Shown here piece after piece: positions 1-8,220 of a stretch of 64,000 nucleotides of DNA. The DNA comes from Limnanthes douglasii subsp. nivea. Taxonomy: Eukaryota > Streptophyta > Magnoliopsida > Brassicales > Limnanthaceae. The translations under genes and the position numbers were made by a program. The notes under the pieces are model-generated. The model was not told the origin of the DNA and did no database searches. It saw only the letters and a list, made by a program, of their open reading frames with translations. The stretch's first letter is position 1. Each line of letters begins with the position of its first letter. Location of the stretch: NCBI GenBank assembly GCA_036936605.1, contig JAUPFV010000002.1:266670770-266734769 (forward strand), in the 5' to 3' direction.

Positions 1-62
1 GACTAAATCAATAACTATCATATTCGGTGAACAAACTTCCTTTATAATAATAAATATGAGAA

Positions 63-218
63 AATAAGATATAACATAATAATTTAATAGACTACCGGGC
101 CAAATCACTAATGAGAATACGTATAATATCATATCATTATCGAATAAGATATAACATAATAATTTAATAGACTACCGGGCCAAATCACTAATGAGAATCC
201 GTATAATATCATATCATT
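63..218. repeat. 80-bp tandem direct repeat (two copies)
   Basis: Two nearly identical copies start at 63 and 143 (AATAAGATATAACATAATAA...). They differ at very few positions, for example GAATACG versus GAATCCG. The second copy runs into the 5' end of the first SINE. The repeated sequence itself contains the AATATCATATCATT target used by that SINE. It looks like a recent local duplication. No coding function is seen. Confidence 0.9.
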
Positions 219-444
219 GCCCCCAAGGGGTAGCCGAGTTGGTTGAGCATGGCATTCTTATAACCAAAAGGTCATGAGTTCGAGTCCCTCTGCATACGTT
301 TTCTCGGCTGAGCCTGTCACCTTGTGTGGTTTACCTTCTGGCGTTGGTTTGCAGGCTATCGCGTCAGACTGAGGGTTTACCCTGTGCGCACTCATTGCAC
401 TCTGAGTAGCGGCTGCGGGTTCCCTTCGAAAAAAAAAAAAAAAA
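219..444 (+). mobile_element. tRNA-derived SINE, copy 1
   Basis: This is a 226-bp non-coding element. Its head carries an RNA polymerase III A box (TAGCCGAGTTGG, 231-242) and a B box (AGTTCGAGTCC, 277-287). A unique body follows, and it ends in an A tract at 428-444. The sequence AATATCATATCATT stands just before it (205-218) and just after it (443-456), a clear target-site duplication. These are the hallmarks of a SINE mobilised by LINE machinery. The family is not named because no library search was possible. Confidence 0.88.
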
Positions 445-456
445 TATCATATCATT

Positions 457-677
457 ATCCCCAATGTAGTCGAGTTAGTTGAGTATGACATTCTTATGAC
501 CTAAAAGTCATGAGTTCGAATCTTTTTACATACGTTTTCTCGGCTGAGCCTGTCACCTTGTGTGGTTTACCTTCTGACATTGATTTGCAGGCTATCGCGT
601 CAGACTGAGGGTTTACCCTGTGTGCACTCATTGCACTCTGAGTAGCGGCTGCGGGTTCCCTCCGAAAAAAAAAAAAA
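457..677 (+). mobile_element. tRNA-derived SINE, copy 2
   Basis: This is a second, more diverged copy of the preceding SINE. Its A box is weaker (TAGTCGAGTTAG, 467-478), its B box is AGTTCGAATCT (513-523), and it ends in an A tract at 665-677. It is followed by TCATATCATT (678-687), the same target motif that flanks copy 1. The two SINEs are separated only by that motif, so the target sequence is present three times. Decay in both box motifs suggests this copy is no longer transcribed. Confidence 0.85.
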
Positions 678-898
678 TCATATCATTAATTTAAGGGAAT
701 ACTATTAGACAATAATTCTATAGTTTTTTTTTTCTTAATTTCAAAATGCAAGAAACCTAAACTTAATAGAAAATTAAACATAAATTACATTATAAATTTA
801 AAATGGTCGGTTTATTTTACTAATTTAGTACCGATACCTGTACCGGTACGACTAATATAAAAGTCTTATATTAACATTTGTATATACTGTTCCCGCTT

Positions 899-908
899 CT
901 ATATAAAT
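899..908 (+). promoter_or_regulatory. TATA box of the F-box/kelch gene
   Basis: CTATATAAAT lies about 85 bp upstream of the chosen ATG, which fits transcription starting near 930 and a 5' leader of about 60 nt. The AT-rich 688-898 interval upstream holds no ORF. The only other notable motif there is a GTACCGGTAC palindrome at 840-849. Confidence 0.6.
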
Positions 909-988
909 GCCCTCAAAGTACTTTCTTTCTCATCACATTCAAACCAAAGAAAACAGATTTGCAAAACCACCTGCAGCAGAAGTCAACA

Positions 989-2173
989 ATGTCTGCAACT
1001 ATACAGACGGAGAAAACTATCGAACAAAATGTTCGATTTAACGAAGAAGAAGAAGAGGAAGAACCGAGCTTTAATGTCGACATATTAGAGTCAGTACTCT
1101 CCCGTGTGCCGTTAATCGATCTAGTCCAAGCTAGTTACGTCTCTAAACCATGGAACCTCGCGGCTTTCTCCTCCCTACGCCACATCAACACGATCAAGCC
1201 GTGGCTCCTACTCCATAGGCAGAGCACCAGATCGCCTTACAAGATGACCACGCACGCTTACGATCCTCGATCGCAGGTATGGATCGAAATCATGACTCGG
1301 GACCTCAAGCACGAATCAGGGATCCGATCCTCGCATTCGTCGATCCTTTACACGATTTCTCCGTCCAAATTCTCTTTCTCTGTCGATCCTCTCCACCTGA
1401 CGTGGCACCACGTAGACGCTTCCGCCGTGTGGCGGTTGGATCCTATTGTCGCCGTTGTTGACGGGAGAGTCATCGTTGCCTCCGGAACGCATGATTTCGA
1501 GGACGATAAACTTGCTGTTGAAATCCTCGACGTCGGGACCGGGAAATGGGAAAAATGCGAGTCGATGCCGGAGTTACTAAAGGACTCCCCCGGTGCCTCG
1601 TGGATCTCGAGTACCGTGCACTCCGGGAAGCTATTCGTAACGGAAAAGAACTCCGGTTTAACATACTCGTTCGATCCGAACACGAAAACGTGGAGCCAAC
1701 CGTACGATCTCCGCCGCGATGGAACCGAATCCGAGAATTTCGTGATCGGTTCCGTAGAGAACCGTCTGATCCTCGTAGGAATCACCGTAGACGATGAGAT
1801 GGCGACCGAAATCAAAATATGGGAAGTGAACATCGAATCGTTGAATAAGTTGACATTGATCGGAGAAATGCCAAAGGAGTGTATCGATAAACTGAAAGCC
1901 GAAGATTCATTCTCTTCGTTTTCTTCGGTGACGGTGGATTCCGGCGGCGGCTTGATCTACTTCCAAGACGGAGCGGATCCAGGAGGAGAGATCGTCGTTT
2001 GTGAGATGAGTAAGAATGGTTGTTTGTTTAATTGGAGATCTCTAGAGAAAGTGAATCGAGAAGAGTTGTTTAAGAGATCGGTTGCCACGTGTGCAAAAGT
2101 GAGCCTGACCGATTTGCGAACGGCGTTCAAGTATCGGGGCTGTACTTTCTCGGTGATGAATGTCACGAGTTGA
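989..2173 (+). CDS. F-box/kelch-repeat protein, At1g23390 (KFB-CHS)-like
   Basis: This is a 394-residue intronless protein. An acidic Glu run (about residues 19-25) precedes an F-box at about 28-66 (DILESVLSRVPLIDLVQASY...SKPW). Degenerate kelch blades follow, with motifs such as YDPRSQVW, DVGTGKWEKCESMP and YSFDPNTKTWSQP. F-box/kelch proteins are substrate receptors of SCF-type E3 ubiquitin ligases: the F-box binds the SKP1/ASK adaptor and the kelch propeller binds the target. The Arabidopsis relative KFB-CHS targets chalcone synthase for degradation; the same target here is inference. The ATG at 989 was chosen because the in-frame upstream extension from 878 would overlap the TATA box and lacks F-box-family features. 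This is the only apparently intact host gene in the window, and its higher GC contrasts with the flanks. Confidence 0.9.
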   Translation: MSATIQTEKTIEQNVRFNEEEEEEEPSFNVDILESVLSRVPLIDLVQASYVSKPWNLAAFSSLRHINTIKPWLLLHRQSTRSPYKMTTHAYDPRSQVWIEIMTRDLKHESGIRSSHSSILYTISPSKFSFSVDPLHLTWHHVDASAVWRLDPIVAVVDGRVIVASGTHDFEDDKLAVEILDVGTGKWEKCESMPELLKDSPGASWISSTVHSGKLFVTEKNSGLTYSFDPNTKTWSQPYDLRRDGTESENFVIGSVENRLILVGITVDDEMATEIKIWEVNIESLNKLTLIGEMPKECIDKLKAEDSFSSFSSVTVDSGGGLIYFQDGADPGGEIVVCEMSKNGCLFNWRSLEKVNREELFKRSVATCAKVSLTDLRTAFKYRGCTFSVMNVTS

Positions 2174-2178
2174 TATCT

Positions 2179-2192
2179 GTACCACGTGGTAC
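2179..2192. promoter_or_regulatory. Perfect palindrome with G-box core after the F-box gene
   Basis: GTACCACGTGGTAC is a perfect 14-bp palindrome centred on the G-box core CACGTG, which bHLH and bZIP factors bind. It starts 5 nt after the stop codon. A second CACGTG lies in the last part of the coding region near 2085-2090. Function is not shown. Confidence 0.45.
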
Positions 2193-2529
2193 GTGACAAT
2201 TGCCTATAAAATATTTTTAAATTGTAAAGTACATATCATATGGTCATATCCTTGCGATAATTTGCTGTAATGTAGTGTTCAAGAATTTAGGTTTTTTCTT
2301 CTCTCTTATAAATACCCTTATTAGTAAGTTCCTTTATTTGATTAAAAGGACCGGCCATTTGTTATTAAATGGGTCACACTATTCCAATCATATTCTTTAT
2401 TTTCTAATAATTCAGAATCTAAAAAAACACTATTCACTTACTTTTATTATTTTATTCTCCTCTTATTCTTTTATTTATAATTTTAATGTTAACTATTGTA
2501 CCAACAAATGATTTAACCCAATTAATTTT
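2193..2529. other. 3' flank of the F-box gene, AT-rich
   Basis: This holds the likely 3' untranslated region and intergenic sequence. It is AT-rich. The 78-codon frame at 2275-2511 has low-complexity Phe/Leu/Ile/Ser composition and no recognisable motif, so it is not called as a gene. Confidence 0.6.
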
Positions 2530-3516
2530 AGAAAAATTACACGTAAGGTACCTACTCAACTATTTTATTTTCAACTAGTATCGGATGTTTGATCAATTAT
2601 CTCTTAATATTCATCTCAATTATCTAATTACCACATAATACCTAACATTATTTTAATATCCTAACTACCCTAGCAACCAAGTAACCAAAATTTATCTTTC
2701 CTACTTTTTTTATTTTATTTTTAAAAGATCTGTATCTTTCAAACCGGAACTCGAAAAAAATAAATGAAAGTATCATAGTTTTTTTTAAATGAACAAAACT
2801 AGATCCATTGATGATATTTTTTATTTAAAAAATCACCAGTAACAACTCTCAGGATATCCTGAGAATTAGAGTTGCAAACAACTCTCATGATATCCTGAGA
2901 GTTGTTCAGGAAATCCTGAGTTGCAAACAATTCTCATGATATCCTGAGAGTTGTTCAGGAAATCCTAAGTTGCAAACAATTCTCATGATATCCTCAGAGT
3001 TGTTCAGGAAATCCTAAGTTGCAAACAACTCTCAGGATATCCTGAGAATTGTTTAGGAAATCCCGAGTTGCAAACAACTCTCTGGATATCATGAGAATTG
3101 TTCAGGAAATCCTGAGAGTTACAAACAATTCTCAGGATATCCTGAGAGTTGTTCTTAAAATTTTGAGTTGCAAACAACTCTCAGGATATCCTGAGAATTG
3201 TTCAGGAAATCCTGAGAGTTGTTCATGAAATCTTGAGTTGCAAACAACTCTCACGATATCCTAAGAATTGTTCAGGAAATCATGAGAGTTGCAAACAACT
3301 CTCATGATATTCTAAGAGTTGTTCAGGAAATCATGAGTTGCAAACAATTCTCATGATATCCTGAGAATTGCAAACACCTCGAGGTACCAGCGGGTATATA
3401 TGGTCCGGGGTATTTTTGTCCAAATTTCAATTTGAGGTACCAAGTTACACTATCCAAAAAGCTGGTACCACTAGGTAATTAAATAGTTGAGAAGGTATTT
3501 ACTAGTACTTTTCTCT
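2530..3516. mobile_element. Probable non-autonomous TIR element carrying a minisatellite
   Basis: The left edge (2530-2566) and the reverse complement of the right edge (3482-3516) align over about 35 bp, sharing AGAAAA, GTAA and CTCAACTATTT blocks, and weaker similarity continues inward. That is the shape of a MITE-like DNA transposon. No transposase frame is present. No clean target-site duplication was found, so the boundaries are approximate and the superfamily is left open. Most of the interior is the 49-bp tandem repeat at 2839-3376. Confidence 0.5.
2839..3376. repeat. 49-bp minisatellite with palindromic core
   Basis: About ten units begin with CAAACAA at 2875, 2924, 2973, 3022, 3071, 3122, 3171, 3241, 3292 and 3341. 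The spacing is mostly exactly 49 bp, with some 51 and one 70. Each unit holds the inverted motif CTCAGGATATCCTGAG, and some copies are perfect palindromes of more than 20 bp. Each unit also has a GTTCAGGAAATCCTGAGTTG arm that can pair with the next unit. No ORF is present. Confidence 0.92.
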
Positions 3517-3528
3517 TGAATCTAATAC

Positions 3529-3556
3529 GTATATATATATATATATATATATATAT
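3529..3556. repeat. (AT)n microsatellite
   Basis: About 14 AT dinucleotides lie just outside the right edge of the TIR element. Confidence 0.9.
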
Positions 3557-3950
3557 CACTTTATAAAATTATATCCTAAAAAAAACAAAAATCCTAAATT
3601 TAATAAAGATTATCTATAGAGGAAGAAGTTATCTAATTAAAAAAATTTAACAACGGAGAAGATCATACAATCAACCAACAATGTAATTAATCGGTTGTTG
3701 TGTAAAAAAGAACAACTGATTTTGAAACACTACCTCGAAATCAAAAATTTGTCGCTAAAACATGCAGAATTAGGATTTATGATTAAAAATAAAATAACAA
3801 AGATAAATATGTTATTGGTTTTATGGAAGAAATAAAAAAAATTATTGAAATAGGAATCAAATAACATATTTACGAGAATATAACTTTACTTCTACTTAAT
3901 TTATTGATGTATTTTGATATTTATCAAATTTAAACTAAGAATATAATTAG
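3557..3950. other. AT-rich spacer before LINE-A
   Basis: No ORF, repeat or motif with support is seen. The interval ends at the 15-bp LINE-A target-site duplication (3951-3965). Confidence 0.6.
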
Positions 3951-4089
3951 TCACTGGAATTAGTGGACCTCTGATCAAGAGAATGAACCGTTTTCTCCAA
4001 GATTCAAGAATTTCGAAGTTCTTCTTCTTCGTTTAATCCTTTCATCTTCTGATGAATCTTCCCTCTGTTAGCTTGTGGATTTGAGGCTC

Positions 4090-5725
4090 ATGGACCCATT
4101 TTATGCGGTTAATGATGTTTATAGTTCTACATCAAAAAAGGAAGCACAAACTTCTAATCGAAACTTGAATCAGTGGCAAGGTAAATCCTGTGTTAATGTG
4201 GTGACTGCTAGTCACAACAGTTCTAATGGTGAACTCAACCAGGAGTCTGTTTGCTTTAAAGATAATCATGTATCGATGCAGTATGGTGAAAATGCTCTGT
4301 TTCATCTGAAATCCAAGTCTAAGCATACACTTGTTTGCAAATGCTCATCCGGTTTGCCTAAGCGATCGCTATTGAATGATTTTTTTCAGTAAGTTTCAGT
4401 TTGTTCAAGAATATAGCTATTCTGTAAAAGATTCGAGACACATTTTGGTAGAGTTTGACTCTTTCGAGGATTATGGAAAGTTGTGGAGAAGAAATGTTTG
4501 GTCTGTTGGTTCGACTAGGCTGAGGATCTTGAAATGGTCGGAGAATTTCAATGTCAGATATGAAAGTTCTATAATGCCAGTGTGGATCAAGATTGGAAAC
4601 TTGCCAGAGCATATGTTTAATGAGAAAATAATAACTGATATTGCTTCTGTTCTTGGTAATCCATTGCAGATCAAAGTTCCACCCAAGAATAGAGCGTATT
4701 ATGGTCATTGTCTGGCCAGAATTGAGATGGATATCGCTGGAAAAATATACAATGATGTATGGGTGGGTTTTGGTCAAAACAAAGGTTGATGGGTGAGTGT
4801 TTCTTACTTGAACATGCCTAAATATTGTATGTCTTGTTTCCACATTGGTCATAGTGTTGATCAGTGTAAAAAGAAGAAGGTTAATGATACTCAGTCTACT
4901 GGAAAGGATCAAGATGGTAAGGATGATAATATTTTAAATAAAAATGCTGTTGTGGAGATTGCTGTTCAAGATCGAGAAGATGTTAGGAATGTTAATGCTT
5001 TGGTTTCTCCTGATGTTAACAAGGTGGTCCAAACTTCTGATGAAGGGTGTAATTTGGCTCAAAATGTTAAGGCTATTGTGGAGAATGTGGAGGTGCAAAA
5101 GACTGATCTTATGGTTTCTTCTGAGGAAATTAATAGGGCGGTTCAAACTTTGGAATTCGGGTTTAATAATATTCAAAATACTAAGGATAAGGGTAAAGAT
5201 TACACTTCTCCTAAGTGTTCTAACTATGGTAGTCTTCAGTCTTCTCCTAAGGCTAAGAGTTGGGAGGTTGGTTTGAATAAAGATGGTTGTCAGTCTGATC
5301 CTGGTGTTCAAGTTGTTGAGGAAGTTATTGGGTTGATTACTGATGATAATGAATTGAAGGATATTGGTAAGGAGGCAGAGATGATTGCTGCTCTTCAAAG
5401 CCCTGAAAACAATGTTAACACTTTGGAGTATGAGAATTTGGCTCCTGATGATGATCTGCCTTCTCCAAAGGCTATTGTCGAGAGTTCTCAAGTTTCTGTT
5501 TTAAACCAAACTGTTGTTGAAGCTAAAGACAAAGGTGTTAAGAGTGTTAAGCAGGTCAAGAGGCTAACTAGGAGTCAGATAAAGAAGGATACTTCAGAGG
5601 ATGATGAGGATTTTGGTTCGATTATAGACAAGCAATTGAAGCAGGCTAGGAAAAAAAGGTTGATTAAAAACTCTAGACAGACTTCTGTCACAAGTAACTC
5701 TAAACGCTCTCTTAACTATGATTAG
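4090..5725 (+). pseudogene. LINE-A ORF1, gag-like nucleic-acid-binding protein (DUF4283 and CCHC)
   Basis: ORF1 of plant L1 LINEs binds the element RNA and acts as a chaperone in the retrotransposition particle. The reading begins at ATG 4090. It shifts frame in the T-rich stretch near 4376-4390, then passes a TGA at 4787-4789. The second part shows a DUF4283-like domain (FDSFEDYGKLWRRNVW, then MPVWIKIGNLPEHMF). A zinc knuckle follows at about 4826-4867 (C-x2-C-x4-H-x4-C: CMSCFHIGHSVDQC). A long Asp/Glu/Lys/Ser-rich tail runs to the stop at 5723-5725. One frameshift and one nonsense codon make it a pseudogene. The last 8 nt overlap the ATG of ORF2. Confidence 0.85.
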
Positions 5726-6709
5726 TCTTCTTAATTGGAATATTAGATGTATCAAAGCTAAGTCTTCTTTTAGAAGGCTTAAGAATTTATCTAAAAAGAA
5801 TAAAGCTGTTATGGTTGTTGTCCAGGAGTCTTTGATTTGTGGTGATAATATGCTTCTAAGCTTGGTTATAGTAATAGTGCTAGAAATGTTTCTAACAAAA
5901 TCTGGGTCTTTTGGGATGATAGTATTACTGCTAATGTTTAAATTGATTATGACCAATGTTTTCACATTGAGGCTAGTCATTTTCAGTTTAATAAAAACAT
6001 TCTGTTAACCTTTGTTTATGCGAAGTGTCAACGCTTGAATAGGCTCAATCTATGGGATATTTTAGGTAGTATTTTGTGCACTGATAAGCCATGGCTTGTT
6101 TGTGGTGACTTTAATGCTATTCGCTCTGTTGATGATCAGATAGGTTGTGTTACCTTTTGCCAAAACAGTGCGGATGACTTTAACTGAATGATTAGGGATT
6201 GTAGGCTGATTGATGCTGGGTTTGCTGGCTCGAGGTTCACGTGGTCTAATAAGGCTAAGTGGAGACGGTTAGATTGGGTTTTCACTAATAATACTTGGGC
6301 TAATCTATTCGATAATACTAATGTGATTCACAAGGCTAGGACTGGGTCTGATCATATGGTTACTCTTATTAATATTGCTAGTTTTTCTCAGGATGTTAAG
6401 AGGAGCTTTAGGTTTCAAAACATGTGGCTTATGGATGAGGAGTTCCTTCCTTATGTTTCTGAGAGCTGGATTAAGGTTATGGATGGGGATCCTTTGACAC
6501 TCTTCTGGCAGAAATTAAAGAGGTTAAAAGCTGATCTTAGTATTTGGAACAAGCAGCACTTTGGAAATGTTTTTAGTAAGGTTAAAGTTCTGGAGGATGA
6601 TGTTTTAAGAGCTGAAACATTGCATCAGGAGCAGAATTCCAGTACTACTAAAGAGGAGTTGAATAAAGCTAATGCTAAGCTTTTGAATGCTTACAATATG
6701 GAAGAGGAG
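5718..6709 (+). pseudogene. LINE-A ORF2, N-terminal part: APE-type endonuclease
   Basis: ORF2 starts at ATG 5718, overlapping the ORF1 stop (ATGATTAG). The start MISLLNWNIR matches the conserved opening of L1 endonucleases, which nick target DNA to prime reverse transcription. After QESLICGDN near 5850 the frame shifts; homology continues in another frame (KIWVFWDD, then LVCGDFNAI near 6100). A TGA interrupts at 6185-6187. From 6188 the C-terminal endonuclease reads through (SRFTWSNKAKWRRLDWVF, then TGSDHM) into the linker before RT. At 6709 the gene is cut by Gypsy-1; the rest resumes at 15271. At least one frameshift, one TAA near 5940 and one TGA are present. Confidence 0.85.
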
Positions 6710-6776
6710 TGATGAGTCCGAATTCAGGATACTCCCCGGAAGGGCAGATCAGTGTAATTCTCTCCGAATGCCAATT
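6710..6776 (+). repeat. Gypsy-1 5' LTR, first 67 bp only
   Basis: This matches the start of the 3' LTR at 14807 (TGATGAGTCCGAATTCAGGA) with a few mismatches. It stops near 6773-6776, where a TTTGG-like sequence joins it to the inverted LTR. Confidence 0.85.
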
Positions 6777-7214
6777 TGGTGTGGATAAAAATAGCCTGAG
6801 GGTAGGCTAGTAATTTTAAGTGGAGTTTAAAGGTGGTGTAAGGGTGTTTCAAGGTGGTGTATGGGTGTTTCAAGGTGGAGAGATAATTAAGCAGCTTGGT
6901 AGCAGTTAATTTTCATTACCAGAAGTTAATGCTGGTGGTTGAGTATTTATAGTGTGATGTTTGGGCCCTTATGGGCTTTCGGGTCAAGTTTAATGGACCC
7001 GGGTCATGTTTAAAGACCCATGAGTTCTAAGCAGGAGGACAGGTAGCTTAGTCAGGAAGTGTTTTAGGTTTTTTAGTACTTTTGTCATAGTTCGAACAGC
7101 CTTAGGCTCACATTGGTTCGAAGTGATCTGTCCGGTCCAAATGGTATGTCTGGTATTCGGAGAGAATTACACTGATCTGCCCTTCCGGGGAGTATCCTGA
7201 ATTCGGACTCATCA
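6777..7214 (-). repeat. Gypsy-1 LTR copy in inverted orientation
   Basis: This is the reverse complement of the whole LTR, from TGGTGTGGAT (LTR end) to GGACTCATCA (LTR start). It is 438 bp against 459 bp for the 3' LTR. The 21-bp difference equals one unit of an internal 21-bp tandem repeat, present twice here and three times at 15145-15207. Its last 64 bp can also pair with 6710-6773, forming an inverted repeat with a spacer of about 380 bp. Confidence 0.9.
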
Positions 7215-8220
7215 GGACTGGTGCCACATCCCTCCGGACAGATAGGTGATGGGAGATCACTTCTGATGGAACTCCAGTAACATCAGCATTGCACCAAGCA
7301 AAAACGTGTTGGTGGTCTTTCAAGAATTTCAATATTTCTTCTTTCAACATTGGTGGCATTTTGGACCCTATCTTGACACTTTTTCCTTCTTCCAAGCAGT
7401 GCGTTTCAACCTCTTCAATCGGAATCAACACTCCAGGGGTCTCTCTAGGGTCATCAATTTCACCCTCACCCCCAGGAAGACCCTCAAACTGCTATTGATC
7501 ATTTATACGGACTGCCCCCAGCGTTCGTGGAGCCAAGGCAGTGGCATAGCATTCTCTTGCAATCTTCTGGCTGCTCCGGACAACCCCAACCTGTCCCTGA
7601 ACAGCATACTTTAGACACTGATGGACTGTCGAAGCCACTGCATGCATCCTAGAGAGCCAAGATCTCCCCAGAATAGCATTATAGCAAGTGGGACAGTCCA
7701 CCACAATGAAGAGTATTCTAACCATTTTCTTGAAAGGGCCCCTGCCCAATAACACCTCTTCTTCAAACTCCCCGATCACATCGGCTGAGCTGCCCGTGAA
7801 ACCCACAATTGACCTGTCCGACTTCTGAATCACAACTGGATTTTTCATTTTCTTGTAAATGTTTAGAAAAAGGATATTGGCAGAGCTTCCAGTATCCACC
7901 AGAATTCGCCTTATCTCATTGCCCCCTATAGATGCTCCTATGACAACAGCATCCTCATGAGGGCCAGCAATATCTCTCAAATCATCCTCATCGAAAACTA
8001 TGAATGAGAATGAGTTTGGAGATTGATAGGATGTCATGCCTCCTTCTAGCTGGGAGGCTAAATTATGAACATGCCTCTTTCTTGAAGAAGCAGTAGGAGC
8101 AGTCATTGTGTCCCCTCCGAAAATCGTCAGTGACTCGAAGAATTTAATGAGCCCGGAGACTGTCTTAGAATGCTCCTCTATGGCACCCACCTTATTTCGT
8201 GTTGGATCAGGATCCAAGTA
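7215..8220 (-). pseudogene. Gypsy-1 protease region, inverted fragment
   Basis: On the minus strand this encodes the gag-pol junction and protease: YLDPDP, DDLRDIAGPHED, then the aspartic protease motif ILVDTGSSANILFLN and AILGRSWLSRMHAV. A stop follows near 7492, then the linker to RT (IPIEEVETHCLEEGKSVKIG, FAWCNADVTGVPSEV). It ends at DVAPVL, exactly where the inverted LTR begins. Retroviral-type aspartic protease would cleave the Gag-Pol polyprotein. The neighbouring RT lies on the opposite strand, so the piece cannot be expressed in its normal context. Comparison with Gypsy-3 indicates that about 105 codons of linker and early RT are lost between this end and 8220. Confidence 0.88.

Noticed and set aside
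221..290. Possible tRNA gene
   Set aside because: A and B boxes are present, but the sequence does not fold into a full cloverleaf with a matching acceptor stem, and it continues into a SINE body with an A tail and target duplications.
878..988. Upstream extension of the F-box protein giving 431 residues
   Set aside because: The extension overlaps the TATA box and predicted leader and encodes no family feature. ATG 989 gives the usual length.
1348..1833. 161-codon minus-strand frame inside the F-box gene
   Set aside because: It is a shadow of the well-supported plus-strand gene, with no recognisable motif.
2839..3376. Regular repeats resembling a CRISPR array
   Set aside because: The units are contiguous with no unique spacers and the DNA is plant nuclear. 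It is a minisatellite.
4358..5491. Minus-strand frames of about 185 codons across LINE-A ORF1
   Set aside because: The plus strand carries the CCHC and DUF4283 features in correct order; the antisense frames are shadows.
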